Positions 8,385 to 17,865 of a stretch of 64,000 bases of DNA are shown in pieces. The notes under the pieces were generated by a model. That model was not told the origin of the DNA. It made no database searches and saw only the letters and a list, made by a program, of their open reading frames with translations. Each line of letters begins with the position of its first letter. Position 1 is the first letter of the stretch. The position numbers were made by a program, and so were the translations under genes. Source of the stretch: Nocardioides sp. S5 (GTDB lineage: Bacteria > Actinomycetota > Actinomycetes > Propionibacteriales > Nocardioidaceae); NCBI RefSeq assembly GCF_017310035.1, contig NZ_CP022296.1:496001-560000 (forward strand), in the 5' to 3' direction.

Positions 8385-9398
8385 ATGCGTGCAGTGGTCT
8401 ACACCGAGAGCGGCGACTCCTCCGTGCTGGAGCTGGTCGAGCGCGAGGCGCCCGAGCCCGGACCCGGTGAGGTGCGGGTGCGGATCGTGCGCGCCGGCGT
8501 GAACCCGACCGACTGGAAGTTCCGCGCCGGGGGCATGGGCGAGCTCGCCTTCCCCGAGATCGTCCCCGGCCAGGACGGCGCCGGTGACGTCGACGCCGTC
8601 GGCCCCGGCGTCACCGACCTCGCGGTCGGCGACCGGGTCTGGACGATGCTCGCCCAGCACACCCGCCCCGGCGGCACGGCGCAGGAGCTCGTGGTCCTCC
8701 CGGTGGCCAACGTGGCGAAGCTGCCCGACGCGGCGTCGTACGACCTGGGCGCCTCCCTGGGCGTCCCCGCGGTCACCGCCCACCGGGCCCTCACGACCTC
8801 CGAGGACGGACCGGACCGGCTCGCCCCCGGCGCGCTGGACGGGACGACGGTGCTCGTCGCGGGCGGTGCCGGCGCGGTCGGCAACGCCGCGATCCAGCTG
8901 GCCCGCTGGGCCGGTGCGACGGTGATCAGCACGGTGAGCAGCGACGAGAAGGCCGCGCTCGCGCGGGCCGCCGGCGCGCACCACGTCGTCAACTACCGCG
9001 ACGGCGACACCGCCGCGGCGATCCGCGACCTCGCGCCGGAGGGCGTCGACCTCGTCGTCGAGGTGGCTCCCGCGCAGAACCTCCGCCTCGACCTGGGCGT
9101 CATCAGGCCGCGCGCCACGATCGCGATCTATGCCAACAACGGCGGCGACGAGGTGACGCTCAGCGTGCGCGAGACCTTCTCCACCAACGCGCGCTTCCAG
9201 TGGGTGCTGCTCTACACCGTCGGGCAGGAGGCGCTCCGCGCGGCGGCGGAGGACGTCAACGCGGCGGTCGCCGACGGGGCGTACGGCGTCGGCGACGAGC
9301 ACGGCCTGCCGCTGCACCACTACCCGCTCGAGCGGACCGCCGAGGCGCACGCCGCCGTCGAGGACGGCGCGGTGGGCAAGGTGCTGATCAGCCTTTGA
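8385..9398 (+). CDS. NADPH:quinone reductase-like MDR oxidoreductase
   Basis: A 337-residue zinc-free MDR protein related to quinone oxidoreductase (QOR). It shows the N-terminal GroES-like fold (RAGVNPTDWKFRAGG), the dinucleotide motif VLVAGGAGAVGNAA and the family segment AGAHHVVNYRDGD. It should use NADPH to reduce quinones or enones in the cytosol. The ATG at 8385 follows AGGAAGGA; an upstream in-frame start lacks such a site. It converges directly on the ROK gene, with the two stop codons abutting. It may belong to the catabolic locus or act as a general detoxifying reductase. Confidence 0.9.
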   Translation: MRAVVYTESGDSSVLELVEREAPEPGPGEVRVRIVRAGVNPTDWKFRAGGMGELAFPEIVPGQDGAGDVDAVGPGVTDLAVGDRVWTMLAQHTRPGGTAQELVVLPVANVAKLPDAASYDLGASLGVPAVTAHRALTTSEDGPDRLAPGALDGTTVLVAGGAGAVGNAAIQLARWAGATVISTVSSDEKAALARAAGAHHVVNYRDGDTAAAIRDLAPEGVDLVVEVAPAQNLRLDLGVIRPRATIAIYANNGGDEVTLSVRETFSTNARFQWVLLYTVGQEALRAAAEDVNAAVADGAYGVGDEHGLPLHHYPLERTAEAHAAVEDGAVGKVLISL

Positions 9399-10604
9399 TC
9401 AGGCCCTGAGCGCCGCGTCGACCGCGGCGGGTGAGAGCACCGCGTCGAGGGCGAGCTGGGCACAGCCGACCAGCCCGGCGCCCTCGCCGTGGGCGGCGGG
9501 CACGACCTGGAGGTCGCGCCCGGCCAGCGCGGTGGTGCTGCCGAAGAGTCCCTCGCGCAGGCCGGCGGCGAACATGTCGAAGGCGCCCGCCATGTCGCCG
9601 CCGACGGCGACGACGCGCGGGTTGGTGACGATGACGAGGGCGGCGAGGGCGTCGCCGATGTGACGACCCGACTCGCGCACGACCGAGCGTGCCCCGCTGT
9701 CGCCCTGCACGGCCTGGGCGACGAGGTCGCGCACGTGGTGCACCTCGTGCCCGCCCGTCCGCAGCCGTTCCACGAGCGCCCATCCGCCGGCGACGGTCTC
9801 CAGGCAGCCGACCTCGCCGCAGCGGCACGGCAGCCCGGCGCCCGCGGCGACCTTGACGTGCCCGAGCTGGCCGGCCGCGCCGCGGTGCCCACGCCAGATC
9901 CGGCCGTCGGCGACCATGCCGACGCCGATGCCGGTCGAGGCCTTGAGGACGAGGGCGTCGTCGCGCTCGCGCAGGGTGGTCGGCTCCACCCGCAGCTGCG
10001 AGAGGGCCATGACGTTGCAGTCGGTGTCGATGACGACCGGGGCCGCGGTGACCTCCCGCAGCCATGGCGCGAGGTCGACGCCGTCCCAGCCGACGAGGGC
10101 GGGGGACTCGACGCTCATCAGGTGGGCAGGGTCGACGACGCCGGCCAGCGACATGCCCACGCCCTTGACGTCGGCGGCCGGGCGACCGAGGTCGGCGAGC
10201 ATCTCCCGGAGGTGGTCGACCACCACCGGCATCACCGTCTCGGGACCGGCTCCGACCTCCTGCTCGTGGCTGACCTGGGCGAGCACAGTGCCGTGCAGGT
10301 CGCACACCGCCACCTGCGAGCGGCTGCGCCCGAGCGCGACGGCGAGCACGAGCCCCGCGTCGGCGTTGAAGACCAGGGTGCTGGCGGGTCGCCCGCCGGT
10401 GGCGGACTCCTGCGCCCCCTCGACCACGAGGCCGGCGCGCTCGAGCGAGTCGACGCGCGCGCTCACCGCCGTACGGGACAGGCCGGTGAGCCGGCCGAGA
10501 GCCCCGCGCGTCGAGGCGCGGCCGGAGCGGATCAGGGCGAGGACGTCGCCCGCGCCGACGGACTGCGCCGGGGAGGGGGTGGGTGCGGTCGGCGGGCTGG
10601 GCAT
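9399..10604 (-). CDS. ROK-family transcriptional regulator
   Basis: A 401-residue ROK (repressor, ORF, kinase) protein. An N-terminal winged helix-turn-helix (about residues 25-75, ALGRLTGLSRTAVSARVDSL) is joined to a sugar-kinase-like domain. The zinc motif CRCGEVGCLE of ROK proteins is present, as is the phosphate-loop-like GIGVGMV. It is divergent from zwf-edd-eda with a 92-base gap, so it most likely represses that Entner-Doudoroff operon in response to a sugar or sugar phosphate (inference from position). Confidence 0.92.
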   Translation of the reverse strand: MPSPPTAPTPSPAQSVGAGDVLALIRSGRASTRGALGRLTGLSRTAVSARVDSLERAGLVVEGAQESATGGRPASTLVFNADAGLVLAVALGRSRSQVAVCDLHGTVLAQVSHEQEVGAGPETVMPVVVDHLREMLADLGRPAADVKGVGMSLAGVVDPAHLMSVESPALVGWDGVDLAPWLREVTAAPVVIDTDCNVMALSQLRVEPTTLRERDDALVLKASTGIGVGMVADGRIWRGHRGAAGQLGHVKVAAGAGLPCRCGEVGCLETVAGGWALVERLRTGGHEVHHVRDLVAQAVQGDSGARSVVRESGRHIGDALAALVIVTNPRVVAVGGDMAGAFDMFAAGLREGLFGSTTALAGRDLQVVPAAHGEGAGLVGCAQLALDAVLSPAAVDAALRA

Positions 10605-10636
10605 GGTGCGGTGATTGTGGCATCCACGTCAAATAA

Positions 10637-10649
10637 GTCTCGAAAAGAC
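10637..10649. promoter_or_regulatory. Candidate ROK operator, inverted repeat GTCT-N5-AGAC
   Basis: Short inverted repeat inside an unusually AT-rich stretch of the ROK/zwf divergent region. Placement between the two start codons suits a shared operator. The repeat is short and could be chance. Confidence 0.25.
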
Positions 10650-10696
10650 GGAAGTTCTGTTGCGCAAGGACCTAATTGGTCCGTACGGTCCTCGCC

Positions 10697-12175
10697 ATGG
10701 CCTTCCCCTCGCCCGTCGAGCCCTGCGACTTCACGGTCTTCGGCGGCACCGGCGACCTCGCGCTGCGCAAGCTGCTGCCCGCCCTCTACCTCCGCGACCG
10801 CGACGGCCAGCTCCCCGACGGCTTCCGTGTCATCGGCGTCTCGCGCCACGCCGCCGACGACGACGCCTACCGCGCGATGGTCCGTGACGCGCTCACCCAG
10901 CACGTCAGCCCCGAGGACCTCGACGACGCGGCGGTCGCGCGACTCCTCGGCCGGCTGCACCACGTCGAGCTGGACATCGAGGACGTCGGCGCCTGGCACC
11001 TGCTGCACGCGCGGCTCAAGGACGGCGCCGCCAGCGAGGACGTGATCCGCGTCTTCTACCTCGCCGTCGCGCCCGGCCTCTTCGGCACCATCTGCGAGCA
11101 CCTCGACGAGGTGGGCCTGGCGACCGAGCGCTCGCGCGTCGTGCTGGAGAAGCCGATGGGCTCCGACCTCGCCACCGCGCGCCGGGTCAACGAGGCGGTC
11201 GGCCGGGTGTTCGAGGAGTCCAACATCTTCCGCATCGACCACTACCTCGGCAAGGAGAGCGTGCAGAACCTGCTGGTCACGCGCTTCGCCAACACCTTCC
11301 TCGAGCCTCTGTGGAACAGCCACTGGGTCGACCACGTGCAGATCACGGCCGCCGAGTCGCTGGGCGTGGGGGAGCGCGGGTCCTACTACGACCGCTCCGG
11401 CGCGCTGCGCGACATGGTGCAGAACCACCTCCTGCAGCTCCTCTGCCTCGTGGCGATGGAGCCGCCGACCTACGTCGACCGCGAGACCGTGCGCGACGAG
11501 AAGCTCAAGGTGCTCCAGGCGCTGCGCCCGTTGACCCCCGAGCTGGTCGACCGCGACGTCGTCGCGGGCCAGTACGCCGCCGGGCTCTGCGAGGGCTCGC
11601 CCGCGAAGGCGTACGTCGAGGAGGTGGGGCACGCCTCCGACACCGAGACCTTCGTGGCGCTGCGCACCGAGGTGCAGAACTGGCGCTGGGCCGGGGTGCC
11701 GTTCTACCTGCGCACCGGCAAGCGGCTGCCCGAGCGGGTCTCGGAGATCGTGGTCGTCTTCAAGGAGCCGCCGCACGCGATGTTCCCGCACAGCGAGGGC
11801 CCGACCGAGCCCAACCGGCTGCACATCCGGGTCCAGCCGGACGAGGGCATGCGCCTGCACATGACCGCCAAGGAGCCCGGTCCGGGTGGCATCCGGCTGC
11901 GGCCGGTGTCGCTGGACCTCAGCTACGCCGCGGCCTTCGGCGCCCGCTCGCCGGACGCCTACGAGCGGCTGCTGATGGACGTCGTTCGCGGCAACCCGAC
12001 CCTCTTCATGCGCCGCGACGAGGTCGAGGCCGCCTGGTCGTGGGTCGCCCCGATCCTCGACCGTTGGTCGCAGCCCACCCACCGCCCCCGGCGCTACCCC
12101 GCCGGCACCAACGGCCCCGTCGCCGCCACGACGCTCCTCGAGCGCGACGGCCGATCCTGGCAGGAGACAGAATGA
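10697..12175 (+). CDS. zwf: Glucose-6-phosphate 1-dehydrogenase
   Basis: Oxidises glucose 6-phosphate to 6-phosphogluconolactone with NAD(P)+, feeding the Entner-Doudoroff route encoded downstream. The N-terminal [17 protein letters not shown] is the dinucleotide-binding signature, and RIDHYLGKE (residues 179-187) is the substrate-binding/catalytic block. The 492-residue length is normal. The ATG at 10697 is chosen because it gives the usual N-terminus, but it has no Shine-Dalgarno. A TTG at 10676, 21 bases upstream and 5 bases after AAGGA, is a real alternative. The stop overlaps the edd start by 4 bases. No 6-phosphogluconolactonase gene is in the operon. Confidence 0.95.
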   Translation: MAFPSPVEPCDFTVFGGTGDLALRKLLPALYLRDRDGQLPDGFRVIGVSRHAADDDAYRAMVRDALTQHVSPEDLDDAAVARLLGRLHHVELDIEDVGAWHLLHARLKDGAASEDVIRVFYLAVAPGLFGTICEHLDEVGLATERSRVVLEKPMGSDLATARRVNEAVGRVFEESNIFRIDHYLGKESVQNLLVTRFANTFLEPLWNSHWVDHVQITAAESLGVGERGSYYDRSGALRDMVQNHLLQLLCLVAMEPPTYVDRETVRDEKLKVLQALRPLTPELVDRDVVAGQYAAGLCEGSPAKAYVEEVGHASDTETFVALRTEVQNWRWAGVPFYLRTGKRLPERVSEIVVVFKEPPHAMFPHSEGPTEPNRLHIRVQPDEGMRLHMTAKEPGPGGIRLRPVSLDLSYAAAFGARSPDAYERLLMDVVRGNPTLFMRRDEVEAAWSWVAPILDRWSQPTHRPRRYPAGTNGPVAATTLLERDGRSWQETE

Positions 12176-14046
12176 GCACCCAGACCGTCCACCCCGTGGT
12201 GGCCGAGGTCACCGACCGCATCGTCCGCCGCAGCGCCGGCACCCGTACGGCGTACCTCGCGCGCGTCGACGCCGCGATCGGCACCGGTCCGGCCCGCGGC
12301 AAGCTGGCCTGCGCCAACCTCGCCCACGGCTTCGCGGCCGCGGAGGAGCCGATGAAGTCCGGCCTCAGGTCCGGGCGCAAGCCCAACGTCGCGATCGTGT
12401 CGTCCTACAACGACATGCTGTCGGCGCACCAGCCCTTCCGCGACGTGCCCGAGGTGCTGAAGAAGTCGATCATCCGCGCTGGTGGCCTCGCCCAGTTCGC
12501 CGGCGGCGTGCCCGCGATGTGCGACGGCATCACCCAGGGCCGCGCCGGCATGGAGCTCTCGCTCTTCAGCCGCGACCTCATCGCGATGTCCACCGCGGTC
12601 GCGCTCTCGCACGACATGTTCGACGCCGCGATGATGCTCGGTGTCTGCGACAAGATCGTGCCGGGCCTGCTCATCGGGGCGCTCTCCTTCGGCCACCTGC
12701 CGACCGTGTTCGTGCCTGCCGGGCCGATGCCGTCGGGCCTGCCCAACGGCGAGAAGGCGCGCGTGCGCCAGCTCTACGCCGAGGGCAAGGTCGGTCGCGA
12801 GGAGCTGCTCGAGGCCGAGTCGGCGTCCTACCACTCCGCCGGCACGTGCACCTTCTACGGCACCGCCAACAGCAACCAGATGCTCATGGAGGTCATGGGC
12901 CTGCACCTGCCCGACGCGACCTTCGCCAACCCCGGGACCCCGCTGCGCGAGGCGCTGACCCGCGCTGCGGGGGAGCGCGCGGTGGCCATCACGGCGGCCG
13001 GCGGCGAGCCCACGCCCGTCGGGCACCTGGTCGACGAGAAGGCGATCGTCAACGCGTGCGTGGCGCTGCTCGCCACCGGCGGCTCGACCAACCACACGAT
13101 GCACCTCGTCGCGATCGCCGCGGCGGCCGGCATCTCGCTCACGTGGGACGACCTGTCGGACCTGTCGGCCGCGGTGCCGCTGCTGACCCGGATCTACCCC
13201 AACGGCAGCGCCGACATCAACCACTTCGTCGCCGCCGGCGGTACGCCGTTCCTCGTGCACACGCTGCTGAAGCACGGCTACCTCCACGACGACGTACGCA
13301 CCGTGTCCGGCCGCGGCCTGTGTCGCCACACGTGCGAGGCACGCCTCGACGGGTCCGGTGTGGCGTGGGAGGAGGGCCCCAAGCGCTCGCTCGACACCGA
13401 CGTCCTCCGCGGTGCCGAGGACCCCTTCGCCCCCGACGGCGGGCTGCGGATGCTCTCGGGTCGCCTCGGTCGCGCCGTCGTCAAGACGTCCGCGGTGAAG
13501 CCCGAGCACCGCGTGGTCACCGCGCCGGCGATGGTGTTCGACGACCAGGCCGAGTTCCTCGCCGCCTTCGCCGAGGGCCGCCTCGACGGGCGCGACCTCG
13601 TCGCGGTCGTGCGCTACCAGGGCCCGGCCGCCAACGGCATGCCCGAGCTGCACAAGCTGATGCCCGCGCTCGGGGTGCTCCAGGACCGCGGCCAGCGCGT
13701 CGCCATCGTCACCGACGGCCGCATGTCGGGCGCCTCCGGCAAGGTCACCGCGGCCATCCACGTCACCCCGGAGACCGCCCTCGGCGGGCCGATCGCCCGG
13801 GTCCGCGACGGCGACCTGCTGACCGTCGACGCCGAGACGGGCGTCCTGGAGGTCGCCCTCTCCGACGCCGACCTCGACCGCCGCGAGACCACCGGCCGCG
13901 CACCCCACGACATCGAGTGGGCCGGCACCGGCCGCGAGCTGTTCTCCGGCTTCCGCGCCATCGTCGGCACCGCCGAGACCGGCGCCAGCGTGATCCGTCC
14001 CCTGCCCGCCCCCTCGGAGGAGGCCCCCCTTGCCCAGCACGTCTGA
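12172..14046 (+). CDS. edd: 6-phosphogluconate dehydratase
   Basis: Entner-Doudoroff enzyme of the IlvD/Edd family that dehydrates 6-phosphogluconate to 2-keto-3-deoxy-6-phosphogluconate. The three cysteines that hold the Fe-S cluster are visible: Cys117 (MCDGITQG), Cys159 (GVCDKIVPG) and Cys226 ([14 protein letters not shown]). At 624 residues it has the Edd length rather than the shorter IlvD length. Its ATG overlaps the zwf stop and AGGAGA precedes it; the eda start lies 17 bases inside its 3' end. Zwf and Eda as neighbours separate it from dihydroxy-acid dehydratase. Confidence 0.95.
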   Translation: MSTQTVHPVVAEVTDRIVRRSAGTRTAYLARVDAAIGTGPARGKLACANLAHGFAAAEEPMKSGLRSGRKPNVAIVSSYNDMLSAHQPFRDVPEVLKKSIIRAGGLAQFAGGVPAMCDGITQGRAGMELSLFSRDLIAMSTAVALSHDMFDAAMMLGVCDKIVPGLLIGALSFGHLPTVFVPAGPMPSGLPNGEKARVRQLYAEGKVGREELLEAESASYHSAGTCTFYGTANSNQMLMEVMGLHLPDATFANPGTPLREALTRAAGERAVAITAAGGEPTPVGHLVDEKAIVNACVALLATGGSTNHTMHLVAIAAAAGISLTWDDLSDLSAAVPLLTRIYPNGSADINHFVAAGGTPFLVHTLLKHGYLHDDVRTVSGRGLCRHTCEARLDGSGVAWEEGPKRSLDTDVLRGAEDPFAPDGGLRMLSGRLGRAVVKTSAVKPEHRVVTAPAMVFDDQAEFLAAFAEGRLDGRDLVAVVRYQGPAANGMPELHKLMPALGVLQDRGQRVAIVTDGRMSGASGKVTAAIHVTPETALGGPIARVRDGDLLTVDAETGVLEVALSDADLDRRETTGRAPHDIEWAGTGRELFSGFRAIVGTAETGASVIRPLPAPSEEAPLAQHV

Positions 14047-14674
14047 GTCCTCACTGCTGTCGCTCGTCCCCGTGGTGCCCGTCGTCGTGCTCGACGACCT
14101 CGACCACGCGGTGCCGGTCGCGCGCGCCCTCGTCGCCGGCGGCCTGCCGGTCATCGAGCTGACCCTGCGCACCCCGGTCGCGCTGGAGGCGATCGCCGCC
14201 ATCGCCGCCGAGGTCCCCGAGATCCTCGTCGGCGCCGGCACCGTCACCTCCCCGGAGCTGGTGGGGCGCGCGGTCGAGGCAGGGGCGCAGTTCCTCGTCT
14301 CGCCCGGCACCACGCCGACGCTGCTGCAGGAGTTGGCGGGCTCGGGGGTGCCCTTCCTGCCCGGCACCGCCACCGTCTCCGAGGCGATGGCCGTGCTCGA
14401 GGCCGGCTTCACGGAGATGAAGTTCTTCCCCGCCGAGGCCTCCGGCGGGGCGGCGTACCTCAGGTCCCTCGCCTCGCCGCTGCCGGCGGCCCGCTTCTGC
14501 CCGACCGGCGGGATCACCGCGGCCACCGCGCCGTCGTACCTCGCTCTCCCCAACGTCGGTTGCGTCGGCGGCTCCTGGCTGACCCCGTCCGACGCGCTCG
14601 CCGTCGGCGACTGGGACCGGATCACCGCGCTCGCGGCCGAGGCGGCTCGGACCGGGTCATCCGGCAGTCTGTGA
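14030..14674 (+). CDS. eda: 2-keto-3-deoxy-6-phosphogluconate (KDPG) aldolase
   Basis: Class I aldolase that splits KDPG into pyruvate and glyceraldehyde 3-phosphate, the last step of the Entner-Doudoroff pathway. The Schiff-base lysine lies in EMKFFPAE, the catalytic Glu in VIELTLRT, and the phosphate-binding segments GAGTV and PTGGI are present. It is 214 residues, a standard length. The start is a TTG at 14030, decided by GGAGGAGG six bases upstream, and it overlaps the edd 3' end. This close packing makes zwf-edd-eda one transcriptional unit. Confidence 0.94.
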   Translation: MPSTSESSLLSLVPVVPVVVLDDLDHAVPVARALVAGGLPVIELTLRTPVALEAIAAIAAEVPEILVGAGTVTSPELVGRAVEAGAQFLVSPGTTPTLLQELAGSGVPFLPGTATVSEAMAVLEAGFTEMKFFPAEASGGAAYLRSLASPLPAARFCPTGGITAATAPSYLALPNVGCVGGSWLTPSDALAVGDWDRITALAAEAARTGSSGSL

Positions 14675-14685
14675 GACTCACTGAC

Positions 14686-15690
14686 ATGTCTTCGATGGAG
14701 CACCGCACCCTGGGCAGGACCGGCCGCGAGGTCTCGGTCGTCGGACTCGGCACCTGGCAGCTCGGCGCCGACTGGGGCGACGTGACCGAGGCCGACGCGA
14801 TGGCCGTCCTCGAGGCGTCCGCCGAGGCAGGCGTGACGTTCTACGACACCGCCGACGTCTACGGCGACGGCCGCAGCGAGCAGCTCGTGGGCCGCTTCGT
14901 CGCGGCCCACCCCGACGCCGGCTTCACCGTCGCCACCAAGATGGGCCGGCGGATGGACCAGGTGCCGGCCAACTACGTCGAGTCCAACTTCCGCGCCTGG
15001 CTGGACCGCTCGCGCGCCAACCTCGGCGTCGACACGATCGACCTCGTGCAGCTGCACTGCCCGCCGAGCGAGGTCATCGACGACGACGCGACGTACGACG
15101 TGCTGGACACGCTCGTCGACGAGGGCGTCATCGCCTCCTACGGCGTCAGCGTCGAGACCTGCGCCCAGGCGCTCAGCGCGATCGCCCGGCCCCACGTCGC
15201 CAGCATCCAGATCATCCTCAACGCCTTCCGGATGAAGCCGCTCGACGAGGTGCTGCCCGCCGCCGAGACCGCCGGCGTCGGGATCATCGCCCGCGTGCCG
15301 CTGGCCTCGGGCCTGCTGTCGGGCAAGTACGACCTTGACACGACCTTCGCCGCGGACGACCACCGCACCTACAACCGCGACGGCAGCGCCTTCGACGTGG
15401 GCGAGACCTTCTCGGGAGTCGACTACGCGACGGGTGTCGAGGCGGCGCGGGAGTTCTCATCCCTCGTCTCGTCCGCCGGGCTCTCCGACGTCACGCCGGC
15501 GCAGGCGGCCATCGCGTGGATCTGGCAGCAGCCCGGCGTCTCCACGGTGATCCCGGGGGCGCGCAACGTCTCCCAGGCATCCGCCAACGCCGCGGCCGGT
15601 TCTGTGGGCGAGCTGCCCGCCTCGTTCCTCGAGGGTGTGGCCGGGCTCTACGACCGGAAGATCCGCGAGCAGGTGCACGGGCGCTGGTGA
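14686..15690 (+). CDS. Aldo/keto reductase
   Basis: A 334-residue NAD(P)H-dependent reductase with the AKR (beta/alpha)8 fold, similar to the AKR11/YhdN group. The Asp-Tyr part of the catalytic tetrad is in TFYDTADVYGDG, the Lys in VATKMGR, and the His in VQLHCPPS. The cofactor site near the C-terminus reads STVIPGARN. The ATG at 14686 is used; a second in-frame ATG three codons on is possible. It starts only 11 bases after eda on the same strand and may be read through from it, but the substrate is unknown. It converges with a small minus-strand gene. Confidence 0.9.
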   Translation: MSSMEHRTLGRTGREVSVVGLGTWQLGADWGDVTEADAMAVLEASAEAGVTFYDTADVYGDGRSEQLVGRFVAAHPDAGFTVATKMGRRMDQVPANYVESNFRAWLDRSRANLGVDTIDLVQLHCPPSEVIDDDATYDVLDTLVDEGVIASYGVSVETCAQALSAIARPHVASIQIILNAFRMKPLDEVLPAAETAGVGIIARVPLASGLLSGKYDLDTTFAADDHRTYNRDGSAFDVGETFSGVDYATGVEAAREFSSLVSSAGLSDVTPAQAAIAWIWQQPGVSTVIPGARNVSQASANAAAGSVGELPASFLEGVAGLYDRKIREQVHGRW

Positions 15691-15709
15691 GGCGCGTGGG
15701 GGCGTGCGA

Positions 15710-16102
15710 TCAGCCGCCCGCGCCTCCGTCGGCCACGACCGCTGGCACATCGCCGGAGCGACTCGGGACCACGAACATCCACCAACCCTGATCCGTGGCT
15801 TCGACGGTGTGCCTGGCGGCCCGGAACTCAACCGTGACGACCGCTCGCGGAGACGCGCGGCCCCACGCCAGTGCCATGGATCCCGTTGCGAACGCACCCG
15901 TGTCGTCGCAGTTCCCGCTGCTCACCTCCGCCCAGCGGCCGTCTGCCGCCTGCTCGTACTGGTCGAGGTCGACATCCGCGCCGTCGCCATTGGTGTCGAC
16001 GAGCGCCGCAGCGACTCCGTCGCGGGCGGCTGTCGCCAGCACCACCGCGTAGCGGGGATCCCAGCCACCCAGGCGCATGGCCGCTGCGTGGTCGAAGTCC
16101 AT
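15710..16102 (-). CDS. Hypothetical protein, 130 residues
   Basis: Unrecognised small soluble protein. The sequence runs from MDFDHAAAMRLGGWDPRYAV to a Gly/Ala-rich tail and has several Trp and acidic residues. The segment DTNGDGADVDLDQYE looks like a Ca-binding-type acidic loop, but a single copy is not enough for a call. No signal peptide or membrane segment. It is divergent from the APP1-like gene (70-base gap) and convergent with the aldo/keto reductase. The start is uncertain because no strong ribosome site is seen. Confidence 0.6.
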   Translation of the reverse strand: MDFDHAAAMRLGGWDPRYAVVLATAARDGVAAALVDTNGDGADVDLDQYEQAADGRWAEVSSGNCDDTGAFATGSMALAWGRASPRAVVTVEFRAARHTVEATDQGWWMFVVPSRSGDVPAVVADGGAGG

Positions 16103-16171
16103 GCAGGTGAGTCTCGCAGGAGGCGACCGTAGGACGAGGTCATCGTCCTCGAAAGTGCATACGGTGACCCC

Positions 16172-17185
16172 ATGAACCTCCACCGCCTGGTCGTGGCCGC
16201 CGAGCGCGCGTGGGACGGCGTGCGCGGCCGGGAGCCCAAGACCCCCGAGCACTTCAGGATCGAGTGCTACATCGGCCACGGCGGTCCGGCCGGCACGATC
16301 GTGCGCGGGCGGGTCCTCGACAACCCGCTGGAGAGGGAGGTCGAGGAGGGCGAGGACGTCGGCGCGGCAGTGCGGCGTACGGTCGGGAACTTCCTCACCA
16401 ACGAGCTGCCCGGGGTGCCGCTGCGGGTCACCGTGGGCGGGACGAGCCGCGAGACAGCGACCGACGGGGAGGGCTACTTCCTCGTCCGCATCCCCACGAC
16501 GCCCGAGTCGCTGGAGAGCCCGTGGACCGAGGGACTCGTCGAGCTCAGCGGCGACTACCGCGGAGTGACCCGGCCCCGGACCGCGCAGATCGAGGTCCGC
16601 GTCCCGGCCGCGAACGCGCAGTTCGGGATCGTCTCGGACGTCGACGACACGATCCTGATGACCGGCGTCCAGCGCGTGCGGCAGATGGTCGTCCAGACCT
16701 TCACCGGGTCCGCGCTCACCCGGACGGCGTTCCCCGGCGTGGTCGAGCTCTACCGCGACCTCGCCGCGGGCGTGAACCCGGTCTTCTACATCTCCTCGAG
16801 CCCGTGGAACCTGCACTCCTTCCTCCTCGGGTTCCTCCGCCACCGCGACTTCCCGATCGGACCGGTGCTGCTGCGCGACCTGCTCGGCACCCGCGCCGGC
16901 CGCGAGCAGAAGCACCAGCGCATCCGGGAGGTCCTGGACCTGCACCCCGACCTGCAGTTCGTGCTGCTCGGCGACTCCGGTGAGAAGGATCCACAGATAT
17001 ACGCCGACATCGTGCGCGAGTACCCCGACCGGATCATCGCGGTCTACATCCGCGAGGTGCGGCTGGACCCGGGCGACGGTCGTGTGGAGAAGGTGTCCGG
17101 CTCCTGGGCGTCCCACGTGCCGTTCGTGCTGGCCGCCGACTCCGACGTCATGCGCGAGCACGCAAGGACTCTGGGACTCGTCTGA
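16172..17185 (+). CDS. APP1-like phosphatidate phosphatase domain protein (DUF2183)
   Basis: A 337-residue protein with a beta-rich N-terminal domain (about 25-150) and a DUF2183/App1 catalytic domain of the HAD superfamily. The nucleophile motif is DVDDTI (about residues 155-160); SSSPWNLH and the acidic GDSGEKDPQIY are the later HAD motifs. Yeast App1 dephosphorylates phosphatidate, so the bacterial form may act on phospholipid or lipid phosphates; that is family knowledge, not shown here. No signal peptide. Peptidase E follows 11 bases downstream and is probably cotranscribed. Confidence 0.88.
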   Translation: MNLHRLVVAAERAWDGVRGREPKTPEHFRIECYIGHGGPAGTIVRGRVLDNPLEREVEEGEDVGAAVRRTVGNFLTNELPGVPLRVTVGGTSRETATDGEGYFLVRIPTTPESLESPWTEGLVELSGDYRGVTRPRTAQIEVRVPAANAQFGIVSDVDDTILMTGVQRVRQMVVQTFTGSALTRTAFPGVVELYRDLAAGVNPVFYISSSPWNLHSFLLGFLRHRDFPIGPVLLRDLLGTRAGREQKHQRIREVLDLHPDLQFVLLGDSGEKDPQIYADIVREYPDRIIAVYIREVRLDPGDGRVEKVSGSWASHVPFVLAADSDVMREHARTLGLV

Positions 17186-17196
17186 GAGGACACACC

Positions 17197-17865
17197 ATGA
17201 AGCTGCTGCTCACCTCCGGTGGTGTGACGAACGCCAGCATCCGTGAGGCCCTGGTCGACATGCTCGGCAAGCCGATCGAGGAGTCCACCGCGCTGTGCAT
17301 CCCGACCGCGATGTACGGCCACCCGTGGGTCGGGCCGGGCGAGCGGGCCTGGCAGTTCATCAGCGGCACGGCCGAGAACCCCATGGTGGACCTGGGCTGG
17401 AGGTCGGTCGGCGTGCTCGAGCTCACCGCGCTGCCCAGCCTCGACGAGGAGCGCTGGATGCCGTTGGTGCGCGAGGCCGACGTTCTTCTGGTGGCCGGCG
17501 GCGACGTCCTCTACCTGTGCCACTGGATGCGGGAGTCCGGCCTGACCGACCTGCTCCCGTCGCTGGACGACACGGTGTGGGTGGGGCTGAGTGCCGGCAG
17601 CATGGTGATGACGCCCGAGGTCGGGGACGACTTCGTCCAGTGGCGGCCACCGTCGGGCGACGACAGCACGCTGGGGCTCGTCGACTTCTCCATCTGCCCG
17701 CACCTCGTGCCGGACGGCGGGCCGGGCAACACGATGGCCGAGGCGCAGGAGTGGGCTTCGAACATCGGTGGACCGGCGTACGCCATCGACGACCAGACCG
17801 CCATCACGGTCCTCGACGGTGTCGTCGAGGTCGTGTCAGAGGGTCACTGGAAGCAGCTGAAGTAG
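17197..17865 (+). CDS. Peptidase E-like serine peptidase (family S51)
   Basis: A 222-residue cytosolic peptidase of the class I glutamine amidotransferase-like fold. The nucleophile elbow GLSAGSMV carries the catalytic Ser of family S51. The upstream segment DVLLVAGGDVLYLCHWM is the typical glycine-rich strand. Family members cleave N-terminal Asp dipeptides or process cyanophycin-type peptides. GAGAGGA precedes the ATG. The last 22 bases overlap the 3' end of the convergent HNH gene. Confidence 0.88.
   Translation: MKLLLTSGGVTNASIREALVDMLGKPIEESTALCIPTAMYGHPWVGPGERAWQFISGTAENPMVDLGWRSVGVLELTALPSLDEERWMPLVREADVLLVAGGDVLYLCHWMRESGLTDLLPSLDDTVWVGLSAGSMVMTPEVGDDFVQWRPPSGDDSTLGLVDFSICPHLVPDGGPGNTMAEAQEWASNIGGPAYAIDDQTAITVLDGVVEVVSEGHWKQLK

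Noticed and set aside
15710..16102. EF-hand/dockerin-type calcium protein
   Set aside because: Only one acidic DTNGDG-like loop and no paired second motif; one loop can be chance.
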